Shown here: positions 1 to 6,506 of the stretch, piece after piece
Position numbering within the stretch: position 1 is the stretch's first letter
Layout of the letters: the number at the start of each line of letters is the position of its first letter
Program-made: the position numbers and the translations under genes
Origin: a virus
Direction: 5' to 3' (one strand)
Length of the DNA stretch: 36,452 nt
IMG/VR virus record: IMGVR_UViG_3300032207_000453
Coordinates: 1-36,452 of that record
Notes under the pieces: model-generated
Told to the model about the DNA's origin: nothing
Database searches by the model: none
Seen by the model: the letters and a program-made list of their open reading frames with translations, nothing else

Positions 1-1408
1 TTTTAATTCTTTCGATTAAGTGATTGAGAGTATAGTTTTTCAAACTTCTAATTGTGCAGTCGTCTGCAATATCATAAAGAGTTGCTTTGGTTTTATCCTT
101 ACCCTTTCTTAGAACTCTACCGATGGACTGTAAATTGCGGATTCTTGATTTAGACGGACTAGCAAAAATAACATTATGAAGATTTCTAATGTTAATTCCC
201 GTTGAGAAAGTTCCATATGATGCTACAATAATTGCATTACTTTCATTCTCAGTTATTCGTCGGACTTCTTCCCTTTCTTCAGAGTCAACTCCACCGTGGA
301 CAAAAAATACTTTTCGTCCTTCACTTACTGAACTATTTATCTTTTCAAAAAGGGGCTCACCGTGTGCGGCAACCCGACTGTAAAGTATCAGAGTGTTACC
401 TTCAAGTTCCTTTGCAAGGTTGATTATAAATTTATTTCTTCTCTCATGTCCAATTAGATATTGTATCTCATCCTCATAAGTATCAAATTTTTTAGGAGTG
501 TGCTTCAAGATAAGACATCTAATCTCAAGATCTGACACATGACCCTTTTCCATCAATTCTTTTGTTCTAGTTACACGATAGCAAGGACCAAACAATCCTT
601 CTAGAACCCATTTATGAGTTTGAGTTCCATCTAGTGTTCCTGTAAAACCATACCGATACTTAGTATGATGGAGGTGTGTCATGATTGTAATGAGAGACTT
701 ACTCTTAAATAAATGTGCCTCATCACCAATGACTACATCAAAATCTTCAAAATAACTACGTTCTAATTTATAAATAGACTGCCATGTAGTAACGGTTACA
801 GGGAGATCCGTTTGTTTTTCACATCCTGCGTATATTTTGTGACAGTATGAATCAGAATCCCATCCATAATCCCGAAAGTCAGAGACGAGTTGATCTACTA
901 GACTGGTCGTTGGAACAACTACAAGAATTTTTCGACCTTTATCCACATGATATCTCACGACAGCGTAAATCATCAGACTTTTTCCTGACGCAGTTGGACT
1001 TAACAGAATCTTTCTGTTATATCTTAATGCATCATGAACTGCTTCAATCTGATAATTTCTTGGGGTTAAAGCAGTTATCGAAGCAAGATAATCCTTAACT
1101 CCTTCTAGACTAATTTCACTATTAACTTCAAAAGGTTTTCCATAGTACTTGTTTGTTACAAACTCATATGTGTAATTGTAATTGCTGCAAAACTCGACAA
1201 GTCTATGTAAGAGACCTATGTAAAGTCTCTTTGTCCTCATATCAAACAAGTGTATCTCACCGTTCCAGTTTCTTTTACGGTATTGAGGCATAAACTTTGC
1301 CCCAGGAACTTCAAATCTAAAATGATCTCTTAATTCGTATTCGATATGTGGTTCGGTTTTTATTTTTAGATATACTTCGTTTACTTTTTCAATAATTAGA
1401 TTAGCCAT
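1..1408 (-). CDS. uvsW: UvsW-like recombination DNA-RNA helicase, C-terminus cut by window edge
   Basis: I translated this frame directly: 469 residues are open from the ATG at 1408 to the window edge, with no stop. It is a superfamily 2 helicase. Walker A PTASGKS lies at about residues 138-144, the Walker B box DEAH at 229-232, motif III FTGTL at 255-259, and motif VI QSIGRVLRKG at about 427-436. The first 100 residues (with a Trp-Asn-Gly segment near 48-50) fit the small N-terminal domain of T4 UvsW. T4 UvsW has about 587 residues, so some C-terminal part is missing here. In T4 it unwinds branched recombination intermediates and R-loops and helps switch from origin-dependent to recombination-dependent replication. 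The ATG overlaps the uvsY stop by 8 bases, which implies translational coupling and fixes the start. Confidence in family is high. Confidence 0.93.
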   Translation of the reverse strand, partial: MANLIIEKVNEVYLKIKTEPHIEYELRDHFRFEVPGAKFMPQYRKRNWNGEIHLFDMRTKRLYIGLLHRLVEFCSNYNYTYEFVTNKYYGKPFEVNSEISLEGVKDYLASITALTPRNYQIEAVHDALRYNRKILLSPTASGKSLMIYAVVRYHVDKGRKILVVVPTTSLVDQLVSDFRDYGWDSDSYCHKIYAGCEKQTDLPVTVTTWQSIYKLERSYFEDFDVVIGDEAHLFKSKSLITIMTHLHHTKYRYGFTGTLDGTQTHKWVLEGLFGPCYRVTRTKELMEKGHVSDLEIRCLILKHTPKKFDTYEDEIQYLIGHERRNKFIINLAKELEGNTLILYSRVAAHGEPLFEKINSSVSEGRKVFFVHGGVDSEEREEVRRITENESNAIIVASYGTFSTGINIRNLHNVIFASPSKSRIRNLQSIGRVLRKGKDKTKATLYDIADDCTIRSLKNYTLNHLIERIK

Positions 1409-1838
1409 ATCCAGCTTGGAATTTCAAAAATTCAATTGAGTTTTTTATTTGGTATGTTCTGTTAGATATTTGTTTAAGAATACTATCAACATAGTTGATC
1501 ATTACTTGGTAATACTCAATCTTCATACTGATAGAAGATAACTTCTGATCAGCATCAAGATACTTATTCATAGCATCTTTATCTCTTACTTTTTTGGGGA
1601 AAGGATCCTTTACATACACATCAGGATCTGCTTTTCCAGAATAATATTCGTATCTTTCGTGTCTTACGTTTTTTCTTTGCTGTTCTGCTTTTGCTTTTAG
1701 TAATACTAGATTGTTGAAGATGTCGTAGTATTTTGAATGCAGAACTGGAATTTTTAGTGATTCTTCATGTAAGTTGTCAATATCAATTTGGGAATCTTTC
1801 TCCCACATTGATTTAATCATGCTAATGTCAAAGGTCAT
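1401..1838 (-). CDS. uvsY: UvsY-like recombination mediator protein
   Basis: A 145-residue, charged, mostly helical protein. T4 UvsY has 137 residues. Shared features that I recognise are the central stretch rich in Lys/Arg and Tyr with a YYSGKADPD segment (YYSGRGDGD in T4) near residues 65-73, followed by a C-terminal helical part ending in FxAG. UvsY loads the UvsX recombinase on single-stranded DNA coated with gp32. The start ATG overlaps the stop of the upstream tail-tube-like gene in an ATGA arrangement, and its stop overlaps the uvsW start. The three genes therefore read as one translational unit. A recombination gene in a structural late operon is usual for marine T4-like phages. UvsX and gp32 are not in this window. 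Confidence 0.9.
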   Translation of the reverse strand: MTFDISMIKSMWEKDSQIDIDNLHEESLKIPVLHSKYYDIFNNLVLLKAKAEQQRKNVRHERYEYYSGKADPDVYVKDPFPKKVRDKDAMNKYLDADQKLSSISMKIEYYQVMINYVDSILKQISNRTYQIKNSIEFLKFQAGYG

Positions 1839-2404
1839 ACCCGTTTGTTAAACCTGTTGTTGATAGTGTATATGCTGTATTTAAAGGTTACTGTTGCTGT
1901 GAAATATTGAATGTCAGTATCTGTAGAATCAAATTCCATATCGGAAAGTGATGTCGGGAACATATCCTTGAATACAATATTATAATTTAAATTTTCTGTA
2001 TTAGTTAAGATTTGCAGAGTGCCATCAGAGTAATGATTTTGTTGGTTATTTGTAAATGGTTGTCCCAACAAATTCTCTTCATTTTGAAGATCATAAATTT
2101 CTTGAAGACTTTCTGGGAATCCAAGACCTCTCATCCAATTTTGAATTTCTAGATAATTGGATAGATCTTCATCAACCAAGAATCGAATTGAAAGATCATC
2201 AAATTCCATCATGTCACCTGGAACGGGAATGTATCTGAGATACGATCCTTGTTCTGCAACACCCAATCTTATACCAGGGACATTTGCCGAATTGGTAAAG
2301 TATGATAGTTTAGGTGCTCTTGTTAGTGAGAACTTGAAACCAGTTGGAGCAAGAAAATTCCTGTTCGCAATCTGCTTTTTAAATGCTAATGATGTTACTG
2401 CCAC
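1835..2404 (-). CDS. Second tail-tube-fold protein (gp19 family-like)
   Basis: A 189-residue protein with the pattern of the T4 gp19 tail-tube family: an LPG-like turn (VPG, 42-44), a basic/aromatic strand, then FDDLSIRFLVDED at about 68-80, a Trp-Met pair at 90-91, and a C-terminal DMFPTSLS segment (147-154) followed by alternating strands. The gp19 gene at 8215-8862 has matching elements (INDEDF, AWM, DIFPTNVS), so the two are distant paralogs. It could be a tube-initiator, tube-terminator or completion protein; related phages often label this gene gp3, which I cannot confirm. It starts with GTG at 2404, chosen because AAGGATC lies just upstream and no ATG exists near the N-terminus. A late promoter-like GATAAATA lies at 2426-2433. 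Confidence 0.75.
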   Translation of the reverse strand: MAVTSLAFKKQIANRNFLAPTGFKFSLTRAPKLSYFTNSANVPGIRLGVAEQGSYLRYIPVPGDMMEFDDLSIRFLVDEDLSNYLEIQNWMRGLGFPESLQEIYDLQNEENLLGQPFTNNQQNHYSDGTLQILTNTENLNYNIVFKDMFPTSLSDMEFDSTDTDIQYFTATVTFKYSIYTINNRFNKRV

Positions 2405-2431
2405 GATAGAGATCCTTGGATACTCTATTTA

Positions 2432-2602
2432 TCACTCCAGTCCCATGAGATAATTTCCAAGTGCTTGTCTTAAATCTTCTGGTGTTAATGCTGGTTCTTC
2501 CTTCAAATATTGTTCCAAAACATAAACGCAATGGTTTTTCATTGCATCATCACTAGACCAGGAAAGTCTGTCATTTACAATGTCTCTTGGTGTTTTTAGC
2601 AT
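2432..2602 (-). CDS. Small conserved-looking phage protein, unknown function
   Basis: This 56-residue reading frame was translated by hand. It begins MLKTPRDIVNDRLSW and ends in YLMGLE. It looks helical and mixed-charge, with one cysteine and a TPEDLRQALGNYL segment that could form a short amphipathic helix. I do not recognise the family. It is the first gene after the gp23 terminator, with its start 31 bases beyond the T tract, and its stop codon TGA is embedded in the late promoter-like element for the next gene. A purine-rich AGAGAAA upstream of the ATG could act as a weak ribosome-binding site. The full use of the gap and tight spacing support a real gene, but function is unknown. Confidence 0.6.
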   Translation of the reverse strand: MLKTPRDIVNDRLSWSSDDAMKNHCVYVLEQYLKEEPALTPEDLRQALGNYLMGLE

Positions 2603-2632
2603 GATAGTTTCTCTGCTTTATTATGTATGCAT

Positions 2633-2658
2633 AAAAAAAGAGGTCCCGAAGGACCTCT
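2633..2658 (-). terminator. Rho-independent terminator after gp23
   Basis: On the minus strand the 8-bp perfect stem AGAGGTCC/GGACCTCT encloses the loop TTCG and is followed by seven T. The closing C-G pair makes an unusually stable cUUCGg tetraloop in RNA. It starts about 20 bases after the gp23 stop codon and separates the capsid gene from the 56-residue gene and the uvsY-uvsW unit. Confidence 0.93.
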
Positions 2659-2663
2659 GAAGA

Positions 2664-2685
2664 AATGTGAACGATGGATCACATT
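2664..2685 (-). other. Inverted repeat spanning the gp23 stop codon
   Basis: AATGTGA and TCACATT form a 7-bp inverted repeat with an 8-base loop. The gp23 stop codon TGA (2681-2679) lies at the end of the 5' arm. It sits six bases upstream of the terminator stem, so the gp23 mRNA would end in two tandem hairpins. It has no T tract of its own. A role in mRNA protection is inference. Confidence 0.5.
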
Positions 2686-4070
2686 AGGTTCTTAACAGTT
2701 ACACGTCTGTAGTAACGGTTTGCGTTGACATTTAGTCCACCGAGACCCTGGTTGGTGCCTTCTGCGAATGGGTTAGCAACTAGACCGTAACGGGTCTTGA
2801 AGCCAATTTTTGGCTGGAAGGTGTTCTCGCCAACTGCACGTACCATCTGGAGAGGTACATATGGGCAGTAGAAGAGACCTGCGTCATAAGGTGAAGAACC
2901 CTTATAACCTGCAACGTAATACTGGTTAGTAGCATTGTTTGCAGAATATGGGTCGATGTATACACGGAACTTACCGAGTAGAGTACCAGCAAAGGTGTTG
3001 CCAGTGTCATCAACGTTGAGATTTGCGTTGAGTGCTGGGGTGTAGTCTAGAACACCAGCCATTGCTAGTGCAGAAGCAACGTCTGCAGAGCACATGATGA
3101 TGTTGCCCTTTCCTCTACGAGTTCTCTGTGCAATCTGGTTTGCATCACGCTCGATTTGGAAGAGTAGACCCTTGAACTTCTCAACAGACCAACGACCGTT
3201 GGAGTCGATGTCTAGGTCGAACTCACCAGCAGTTGCGGTGTTGACGGTAGCACCTTGCTCAGCAACCTTGTAGATGGTACGAATGACTTCACGGTTGATC
3301 TCTGCAAGAATCTCTGTGGAGAGAATGTTTGCGAGTTCAGCCTCAGCATTCAGACCGTGGATTGCCTTGATGTCTTGTGCTAGTTCTAGGGAGTACTCAG
3401 CTTTGAGTGCTCTGGACTTTGCAGTCACAGTAACTTTCTCGATGCTGAATGCCATCTCGTTGAACTGATCGGTGACGCCGAGATTCTCAGCATCATCAGT
3501 TCTCATGCCCTGTCCAACGTTGTAGGATAGGGAGTTACCAGTACCAACTGGGTTTAGAACGGAAGGATTACCACCTGCTTGTGCAGTAGTACCCATACCA
3601 GCAGTAGCATCAGTGAAGCCACTGGTATTGTTGAATCCAGAATCCTGTCCAGAGAATGCAGTATCTGCTTCGTTGAACAGTGCTTCGGTTCCGCTCTGGT
3701 TGGTGTAGCGGGAACGCATTGCGAAGATGAGTCCAGTAGGACCACTCATTGGCTGAACACCTGCGAGGTCGTATGCGACCAAGTTAGGCATAGAGCGTCT
3801 GATTAGGGAAATCAGAACTGGGTCGAAACCTGCGGTAGGACCAGCATCTGCAGATCCACCTTGGAAACCATCAGAACCTACTGCATTGGTTGGTGCTTCA
3901 GTTAGGAAGGATCCAGAGTTAGAGAAAGCATTTTGCTCTCTTAGGAATTTTTCTTGGTTTTCTAGCAGGACTGCGGTAACTGCTCTCTTATGGGAATCTT
4001 GAATATTTTCAAGACCCTGGTGATCGAGAACGGGTGCCCACTTCTCCTGCAATTGCTCGGAATTGAACAT
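2679..4070 (-). CDS. gp23: Major capsid protein gp23
   Basis: A 463-residue T4 gp23-type major head protein (T4: 521). It has the helical N-terminal pro-sequence (residues 1-58, starting MFNSEQLQEKW) and a clear prohead-protease site, FLTE58 followed by APTN, fitting the T4 gp21 consensus (L/I)-x-E. The mature chain would hold about 405 residues in the HK97 fold. The segment DPVLISLIRRSMPNLVAYDL (about 83-102) and the C-terminal RYYRRVTVKNL are typical of the family. It assembles into the hexameric shell around the gp22 core. A short RBS (AGGTAAA) precedes the ATG. The 48-base gap from gp22 lacks a clear TATAAATA element, so expression may depend on the gp22 promoter. A strong terminator follows. 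Confidence 0.97.
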   Translation of the reverse strand: MFNSEQLQEKWAPVLDHQGLENIQDSHKRAVTAVLLENQEKFLREQNAFSNSGSFLTEAPTNAVGSDGFQGGSADAGPTAGFDPVLISLIRRSMPNLVAYDLAGVQPMSGPTGLIFAMRSRYTNQSGTEALFNEADTAFSGQDSGFNNTSGFTDATAGMGTTAQAGGNPSVLNPVGTGNSLSYNVGQGMRTDDAENLGVTDQFNEMAFSIEKVTVTAKSRALKAEYSLELAQDIKAIHGLNAEAELANILSTEILAEINREVIRTIYKVAEQGATVNTATAGEFDLDIDSNGRWSVEKFKGLLFQIERDANQIAQRTRRGKGNIIMCSADVASALAMAGVLDYTPALNANLNVDDTGNTFAGTLLGKFRVYIDPYSANNATNQYYVAGYKGSSPYDAGLFYCPYVPLQMVRAVGENTFQPKIGFKTRYGLVANPFAEGTNQGLGGLNVNANRYYRRVTVKNLM

Positions 4071-4117
4071 TGCGGTTTACCTATAAAGTGTTTGTTTTCG
4101 TTTGATTAATATTGAAT

Positions 4118-5266
4118 TCAGTTTTTAGCAAATGAAGAGAGTGTCTTCAGGTATGCTGCCATAGATCCAGAAACCTGCTCTGGAGCAGCATCTGCACCTT
4201 CGGATAGTGTCTCAGTTTTTGCTTTTGGAGCTGCCTTAGTGGAGAAATATGACTCCTTAAGTGTCTCCAATTTTTCACGATATTTTTCTTCACTTTCAAA
4301 CTCAACACTTTCAGCAAGTGAAGCGAGCTTTTCCTTCTGTGTCTCGGCGAGACCACCAGAAACTTGATCAAGAATACCCTCAGCAACAGCCTCTGCGAGT
4401 CTGGAGTTTAGGGAAACATTCTTCTCAATTTGCTCGTTGAGTTTAGTCTCCATGTCATCAAGTTTTTCTACCATGCTATCAATTACATTGTATTTCTCTT
4501 CAGGGATAGTTACATAATGTGCTTCAAAAAGATCCTTCATTCCAGAGAGGAAGGATTCAGTCATTTCGGACTTAAGTGCATGTTCGACTGCGAGTTCGTT
4601 TTCGGACATCCACTCATCTGCAACGTACTCTAGATAAGAGTCAACACGTGCAGTTAGACCTTCTTTAATTTCTACTACTTCTTCAAGTAGTTTTTCTTCG
4701 TATTGTGCTTCTAGACCTTCTTTGATTGCTGCAACCTTTGCATTGATTGCTGCTTCAAAGATGGTTTTTGCTTTTTCTTGGAATTCTTCGGAGAGTTCCT
4801 CACCTTGGAGAAGTGCGTTAACATCTTCTTCCATGTCATACTCAACTGTCTCTTCTTCGACAACTTCTTCTTCAGTAGTTTCTTCTTCAGCAACTACCTC
4901 TTCGGTTGTCTCCTCATCTTCGGTGACAACTTCTTCTTCTGTGGTTTCTTCTTCAGCAACCACTTCATCAGTGATTTCCTCTTCTTCCTTCATGCCTTTT
5001 GGCATTGGATCTGCTTTACCAGCAGACTTAGTAACAACATCTCTAACTTGCTTGAGTGTTGCAGCTGGTTCTTTGAGTTTTGCTGAATCGTCGTCAGACT
5101 TATAATTCTCGGGGGTAGGACCACCAAGATCTTCTACAGAAGCAAGTTGGGTTCCAGGATCTGCCATTGTTGGCATAGGATCTGCTTTGGCAGCTCCAGC
5201 ATTAACAGCAGTGTTGGATTGCTTAGTGCCTGCTTCCATTTCCTGTAAATTGTTGTCACTAGACAT
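4118..5266 (-). CDS. gp22: Prohead core scaffolding protein gp22
   Basis: A 382-residue highly acidic, helical protein in the T4 gp22 position between the protease and the capsid gene (T4: 269 residues). The C-terminal two thirds (about 150-330) is long heptad-like helix, as expected for a scaffold core that gp21 later digests. The N-terminal part is longer than in T4 and low in complexity: KADPMP occurs at 27-32 and 84-89, and an acidic Glu/Thr/Val block spans 93-148 with a 14-residue unit repeated at 101-114 and 123-136. Possible gp21 sites include LAE before AV in the helical region and LSE before GADAAP near the C-terminus. RBS GGAGAG precedes the ATG, and a perfect late promoter TATAAATA lies at 5309-5316. 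Confidence 0.92.
   Translation of the reverse strand: MSSDNNLQEMEAGTKQSNTAVNAGAAKADPMPTMADPGTQLASVEDLGGPTPENYKSDDDSAKLKEPAATLKQVRDVVTKSAGKADPMPKGMKEEEEITDEVVAEEETTEEEVVTEDEETTEEVVAEEETTEEEVVEEETVEYDMEEDVNALLQGEELSEEFQEKAKTIFEAAINAKVAAIKEGLEAQYEEKLLEEVVEIKEGLTARVDSYLEYVADEWMSENELAVEHALKSEMTESFLSGMKDLFEAHYVTIPEEKYNVIDSMVEKLDDMETKLNEQIEKNVSLNSRLAEAVAEGILDQVSGGLAETQKEKLASLAESVEFESEEKYREKLETLKESYFSTKAAPKAKTETLSEGADAAPEQVSGSMAAYLKTLSSFAKN
4823..4990 (-). repeat. Acidic low-complexity repeat in gp22
   Basis: Codes for residues 93-148 of the scaffold protein: Glu, Thr, Val and Asp almost only, with EVVAEEETTEEEVV present twice in exact form. On the plus strand the DNA is a string of cttc/tcttc units. 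Confidence 0.85.
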
Positions 5267-5308
5267 TTGAGACTCTCCGTTTATCTTTTAGTTTAGATTA
5301 ACTATATT

Positions 5309-5316
5309 TATTTATA
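5309..5316 (-). promoter_or_regulatory. T4-type late promoter before gp22
   Basis: Exact TATAAATA on the minus strand in the 80-base gp21-gp22 gap, 43 bases before the gp22 ATG. It matches the T4 late consensus read by the gp55 sigma factor. As gp23 has no clear element of its own, this may drive both genes. Confidence 0.8.
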
Positions 5317-5346
5317 AATTAAAATGTTTTATGTAGGCACCACTAC

Positions 5347-5997
5347 TTATAGTGAATTTAGAAAATCATTGAATAATCCGAGCTTGTGCTCATCAAGTGC
5401 TCTTTGATCAACTAAGGTGTTAATTCTCTTTGCAGTTTTTGATGCAATTTGTTCACGAAGGATACCACCTTCCCAAACCCATTCTTTACCTTCCATAATT
5501 CCCTGAACAAATGCATCAGGTGCAGATGGATCGGCAACAATATCTGCTGCAGTTGCTAACATAAAGTCTTCACCAACTTCAGAGTAACCTTCTTTGGTTG
5601 GACGAAGTGAACCAATACCTCTAGAAGAAACACCGAGACATACACCTTCGTTAAGAAGAGACTCGGCAATCTTACCCATTGGTGTTGATAGGATTTGTGC
5701 CTTACCAATGAAGTCATTTCCCTTTTGCTCAAGAGAAACGATTTTATGAGAAACACGGTCAAGGTTAATGGTTGGACCATCTGGATGACCGAGTTCACCT
5801 AGAGCACGACCTTTTGAAATGTGCTCATCAGTATATCTTTTAACCTCACGTTCCATTACGTTACGACGATATACTCTGCCATTACGGTTTTGTTGTTCGG
5901 TTTGTAGAAAAGGTCCTTGAATATAGAGAGTTCTCTTACCGTTCTTTGTTTCGGTAATAACCTCTACCTTTTCGATTTCTTCTCTGATAAGTTTCAT
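5347..5997 (-). CDS. gp21: Prohead core protease gp21
   Basis: A 216-residue serine protease of the T4 gp21 / herpesvirus-assemblin type (T4: 212). The conserved histidine box is GELGHP (His71 within 67-72). The catalytic serine lies in GVSSRG (Ser124/Ser125). Acidic residues in DIVADPSAP (Asp152, Asp156) sit where the family keeps a conserved block. The early segment QNRNGRVYRR (36-45) is also typical. The enzyme cleaves gp22, gp23, gp67 and itself after (L/I)-x-E during head maturation. It begins 4 bases after the upstream 89-residue gene stop (RBS AGGTTAAA), which suggests coupling. A 5-bp inverted repeat flanks its stop codon but does not look like a terminator. Confidence 0.95.
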   Translation of the reverse strand: MKLIREEIEKVEVITETKNGKRTLYIQGPFLQTEQQNRNGRVYRRNVMEREVKRYTDEHISKGRALGELGHPDGPTINLDRVSHKIVSLEQKGNDFIGKAQILSTPMGKIAESLLNEGVCLGVSSRGIGSLRPTKEGYSEVGEDFMLATAADIVADPSAPDAFVQGIMEGKEWVWEGGILREQIASKTAKRINTLVDQRALDEHKLGLFNDFLNSL

Positions 5998-6001
5998 TTG
6001 T

Positions 6002-6271
6002 TTAACCTGTAAATCCTACTTTTGCACCACGAACACTTGCATTTTCAGCATATACACAATGTGCATATTGCTTCTCAAGAATTTCTACAGAATTACCAGG
6101 CATAGTCATTGAACCAATCATGGTTCCACTCTGAGTTTCTACTACAACAACGTGGTATGCTGTAGAAGAATTATTAACAAGTCTGACTGCAGATGCTTGA
6201 GAAAAACTAGTAGCAGTGCCCGTTGTAGTGGGTAAAGCAGATTCTCCACCCAACAGTAATGTTCTGTCCAT
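6002..6271 (-). CDS. 89-residue beta-rich protein, possible capsid-associated; paralog of 13018-13287
   Basis: A small Val/Ser/Thr-rich protein, likely an all-beta sandwich, with no signal peptide or membrane segment. The core reads VRLVNNSS, then SGTMIGSMTMPGNSVEILEKQ, then a closing strand ending KVGFTG. The same order (GGTVLGSVYVAP, VVQKERTD) occurs in the equal-length protein encoded at 13018-13287. Small proteins of this pattern are frequent in marine phage structural clusters, but I know no proven function. The location between core protein gp67 and protease gp21 suggests a prohead or capsid-surface role (inference). Its promoter is a perfect late TATAAATA at 6295-6302, so it may be made in quantity. 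Confidence 0.8.
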   Translation of the reverse strand: MDRTLLLGGESALPTTTGTATSFSQASAVRLVNNSSTAYHVVVVETQSGTMIGSMTMPGNSVEILEKQYAHCVYAENASVRGAKVGFTG

Positions 6272-6294
6272 AGTACAAAAGTGCTTTTATAAGT

Positions 6295-6302
6295 TATTTA
6301 TA
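6295..6302 (-). promoter_or_regulatory. T4-type late promoter before the 89-residue gene and gp21
   Basis: Exact TATAAATA on the minus strand, 24 bases before the ATG at 6271 and two bases beyond the gp67 stop codon. It is the best-placed consensus match in the window. Confidence 0.85.
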
Positions 6303-6304
6303 CT

Positions 6305-6475
6305 TTATTCCTCTTCTTCAGACTCAACTTCAGTCTCATCAAAGACTGCATTTCCAATAGATGGCTTCAAAGCATCAATTTTTTCTGCACTTTTTGCAAA
6401 GAGCACATCCTTAATTCTGTCACTAATATTTGTTGGTGACTCGTCTTGAAGGATCATATCCATTAAATCGTCCAT
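6305..6475 (-). CDS. gp67: Prohead core protein gp67-like
   Basis: A 56-residue frame translated by hand: it begins MDDLMDMILQDESP, continues as an amphipathic helix (RIKDVLFAKSAEKIDALKPS), and ends in an acidic tail (ESEEEE). T4 gp67 (80 residues) also combines an N-terminal helical part with a run of acidic residues, and it occupies the same place directly after portal gp20 and before gp21. In T4 it is a minor core component needed for head shape and is processed by gp21. This version is shorter and its tail much shorter than in T4. There is no gp68 equivalent unless the next 89-residue gene fills that role. A late promoter-like GATAAATA overlaps the portal stop just upstream. Confidence 0.78.
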   Translation of the reverse strand: MDDLMDMILQDESPTNISDRIKDVLFAKSAEKIDALKPSIGNAVFDETEVESEEEE

Positions 6476-6498
6476 GATTTTAATTTAAGTAACGTTTT

Positions 6499-6506
6499 TA
6501 TTTATC
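6499..6506 (-). promoter_or_regulatory. Late promoter-like element before gp67
   Basis: GATAAATA on the minus strand, one mismatch from the T4 late consensus, overlapping the portal gene stop codon (TGATAAATA) and 24 bases before the gp67 ATG. Confidence 0.7.

Noticed and set aside
328-335. GATAAATA (late promoter-like) inside uvsW
   Set aside because: The TAAATA core is common by chance in AT-rich DNA; no gene begins downstream of it in the visible sequence.
847-1098. Plus-strand 83-residue frame
   Set aside because: Antisense to the helicase core of uvsW, whose motifs are clear.
4722-5105. Plus-strand 127-residue Ser/Val-rich frame
   Set aside because: Antisense of the Glu-rich gp22 repeat (GAA read as TTC/TCT). 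No family resemblance.
5341-5354. Hairpin around the gp21 stop as terminator
   Set aside because: The stem is only 5 bp and is followed by GTGCC, not a T tract.
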